Shown: positions 5,129 through 6,233 of the stretch, in pieces
How the letters are laid out: each line of letters begins with the position of its first letter
Position numbering within the stretch: the stretch's first letter is position 1
Assembly: GCA_017610525.1 (NCBI GenBank)
Contig: JAFCBW010000071.1
Location: 1 to 6,233, forward strand
DNA length: 6,233 nt
From: Candidatus Nanohalarchaeota archaeon
Lineage (GTDB): Archaea > EX4484-52 > B79-G9
Reading direction: 5' to 3'
Notes under the pieces: generated by a model
Told to the model about the DNA's origin: nothing
The model's database searches: none
What the model saw: the letters and a program-made list of their open reading frames with translations, nothing else
Position numbers and translations under genes: made by a program

Positions 5129-5755
5129 ATGACCCCACTAAGATTCAGAGACACATTAGTCACCTTGATAGGGCACGCCACATTCAGGATAGAAACATCA
5201 GGCTTAACAATATACACAGACCCCTACAAGATACCGGACAACTCACCGCCGGCAGACTTCATACTCGTATCACACAGCCATTACGACCACTGCGACCCGG
5301 ACGACATCAAAAAAATCACAAAAGAATCAACAATACTCATTGCAAGCGAAGAAGCAAAAAGAAAACTCAAAGGAGATATACAGACAGTTAGCCAGAACGA
5401 CGAGATAACCATCCAGGGATTGACAATCAAAACAATCCCCGCATACAACATAAGCAAACCATACCATCCAAAAGGCGCAGGAGTAGGCTTCATAATAAAC
5501 ACAGGCCAGACCACAATATACTTTGCAGGCGACACAGACTACACAGAAGAGATGCAAAACCTAAAAGATATAGACATCTGCCTTGTGCCGATTGGCGGGA
5601 CATACACAATGGACGAAAAAGAAGCATCAGAATTCGTAAACCACATCAAGCCAAAAGTCGCCATCCCAATGCACTACGGAAGCATCACACAAGGCGACCC
5701 CGTCGAATTCAAAAGACTCACAGACTCAGCAATAGATGTCCGGATAATGGCCTGA
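5129..5755 (+). CDS. Metallo-beta-lactamase-fold metal-dependent hydrolase, UPF0173/UlaG-like
   Basis: The 208-residue protein has the full metal-binding set of the metallo-beta-lactamase fold. GHATFRIE (15-22) and TDPY (30-33) open the fold. The HxHxDH motif is SHSHYDHCD, with H49, H51, D53 and H54. AGDTDYTEEM follows with D135, then PIGGTYTMDEKEA (154-166) and a late His in IPMHYG (H182). This order, and the short single-domain length, match the UPF0173 group of L-ascorbate-6-phosphate lactonase-like hydrolases. Two metal ions are expected. The H113 region (KPYHPKGAGVGFII, 110-123) is where this group usually supplies another His. The protein is cytoplasmic, with no signal peptide, and the natural substrate is unknown for most members. 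The gene has its own promoter, diverges from the membrane protein gene, and lies 38 bp before the next gene. Confidence 0.9.
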   Translation: MTPLRFRDTLVTLIGHATFRIETSGLTIYTDPYKIPDNSPPADFILVSHSHYDHCDPDDIKKITKESTILIASEEAKRKLKGDIQTVSQNDEITIQGLTIKTIPAYNISKPYHPKGAGVGFIINTGQTTIYFAGDTDYTEEMQNLKDIDICLVPIGGTYTMDEKEASEFVNHIKPKVAIPMHYGSITQGDPVEFKRLTDSAIDVRIMA

Positions 5756-5761
5756 ACTGAA

Positions 5762-5770
5762 ACTATATTA
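5762..5770 (+). promoter_or_regulatory. TATA box of the right-edge membrane protein gene
   Basis: The block actatatta is centred about 28 bp before the ATG at 5794. It sits just after the stop codon of the upstream gene, so the partial gene probably has its own leaderless transcript rather than depending on read-through. Confidence 0.55.
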
Positions 5771-5793
5771 ACAACCCAACACTAAATACATTC

Positions 5794-6233
5794 ATGGTAA
5801 ACATAGAAAACCTTTTCAACAATGCATTCCGCGCAATAAAAACAGAACCAAAAATACTTCTGCCGCTTGTCCTCAACTGGATACCTATGGCCATAATCTC
5901 TTTTGCATTAACTGTCATGGCAAGCGACTTCATAAGCAAATACTCTCTTGACACCCTAACATCGACCCTTGAAAAAGAAAGGCTCGGTCTCATAACACAA
6001 CTACTCCAGGAAAACATTTACCTCATAGCACTTGTGATATTGGCAGCATCAACATCAATCTTCATCTCCTCATTTGTCAATGCAGTCTACCCGACAATCT
6101 CCTACCAGATATATTACCGCAAAAAGATACTCATAAGCGAAGCAGTATCCATCGCAAAAAAAAGATACCTGAAAGTACTCTGGACCAATATTGTATTTGG
6201 TATACTCTCCATATCTCTAATACTGGGAATGAT
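5794..6233 (+). CDS. Multi-pass membrane protein, 5' part only (runs off the window)
   Basis: An open frame begins with ATG at 5794 (MVNIENLFNNAFRAIK...) and continues for 146 codons to the right edge without a stop. Residues 1-20 form an amphipathic, basic start. Membrane segments follow at about 21-43 and 75-99, and a third begins near 131. The loop 44-74 is polar (SLDTLTSTLEKERLG) and probably outside. The loop 104-130 is basic (YYRKKILISEAVSIAKKRY) and probably cytoplasmic. This pattern resembles archaeal DUF7847/DUF4013-like membrane proteins, as a resemblance only. Codon choice is C/A-ending like the other + strand genes. The start is supported by the TATA box at 5762-5770; the C-terminus and total length are unknown. 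Confidence 0.78.
   Translation, partial: MVNIENLFNNAFRAIKTEPKILLPLVLNWIPMAIISFALTVMASDFISKYSLDTLTSTLEKERLGLITQLLQENIYLIALVILAASTSIFISSFVNAVYPTISYQIYYRKKILISEAVSIAKKRYLKVLWTNIVFGILSISLILGM

Noticed and set aside
1..6233. CRISPR arrays, tRNA genes, rRNA or complete insertion sequences
   Set aside because: No regularly spaced repeats, cloverleaf-like segments, transposase motifs or integrase motifs were seen on either strand.

Overview
The window looks archaeal. Nearly every gene start has an A/T-rich TATA-type box about 25-30 bp upstream. Several starts look leaderless, and the others have a short GGTG-type ribosome-binding site matching the archaeal 16S rRNA tail. The gene content agrees: an AN1-type zinc finger protein, and a tungsten aldehyde oxidoreductase of the glyceraldehyde-3-phosphate:ferredoxin oxidoreductase (GAPOR) type. 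Genes are tightly packed and mostly monocistronic, which would fit a small-genome archaeon. The lineage cannot be fixed from sequence reading alone.

Layout, left to right: a membrane-anchored AN1 zinc finger gene (91-468, +); a short orphan gene of unlike codon use (518-889, -); GAPOR (1066-3075, -); a secreted or membrane-anchored Cys-rich small protein (3125-3532, -); a NagD-type HAD phosphatase (3676-4458, +); an unrecognised multi-pass membrane protein (4462-5040, -); a UPF0173-type metallo-beta-lactamase-fold hydrolase (5129-5755, +); and the 5' part of another membrane protein that runs off the right edge (5794-6233, +). No tRNA, rRNA, CRISPR, transposase or integrase was seen. No stretch longer than 300 bp lacks a gene.

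The clearest metabolic signal is GAPOR. In other archaea it replaces GAPDH and phosphoglycerate kinase in glycolysis, oxidising glyceraldehyde-3-phosphate to 3-phosphoglycerate and reducing ferredoxin. The other genes are not an obvious pathway with it, and most appear to have their own promoter.

The most unusual structure is a 34-bp imperfect direct repeat (31/34 identical; 467-500 and 1068-1101, exactly 601 bp apart). One copy is the last 11 codons and part of the stop of the GAPOR gene. The other sits against the end of the AN1 gene. The DNA between them holds only the 518-889 orphan gene, whose codon use differs from the rest. This looks like a small DNA block inserted at the 3' end of GAPOR that regenerated the gene end, although other explanations remain. 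A second window-wide feature is a strong A/C bias of the + strand, which forces opposite third-base choices in genes of opposite orientation.
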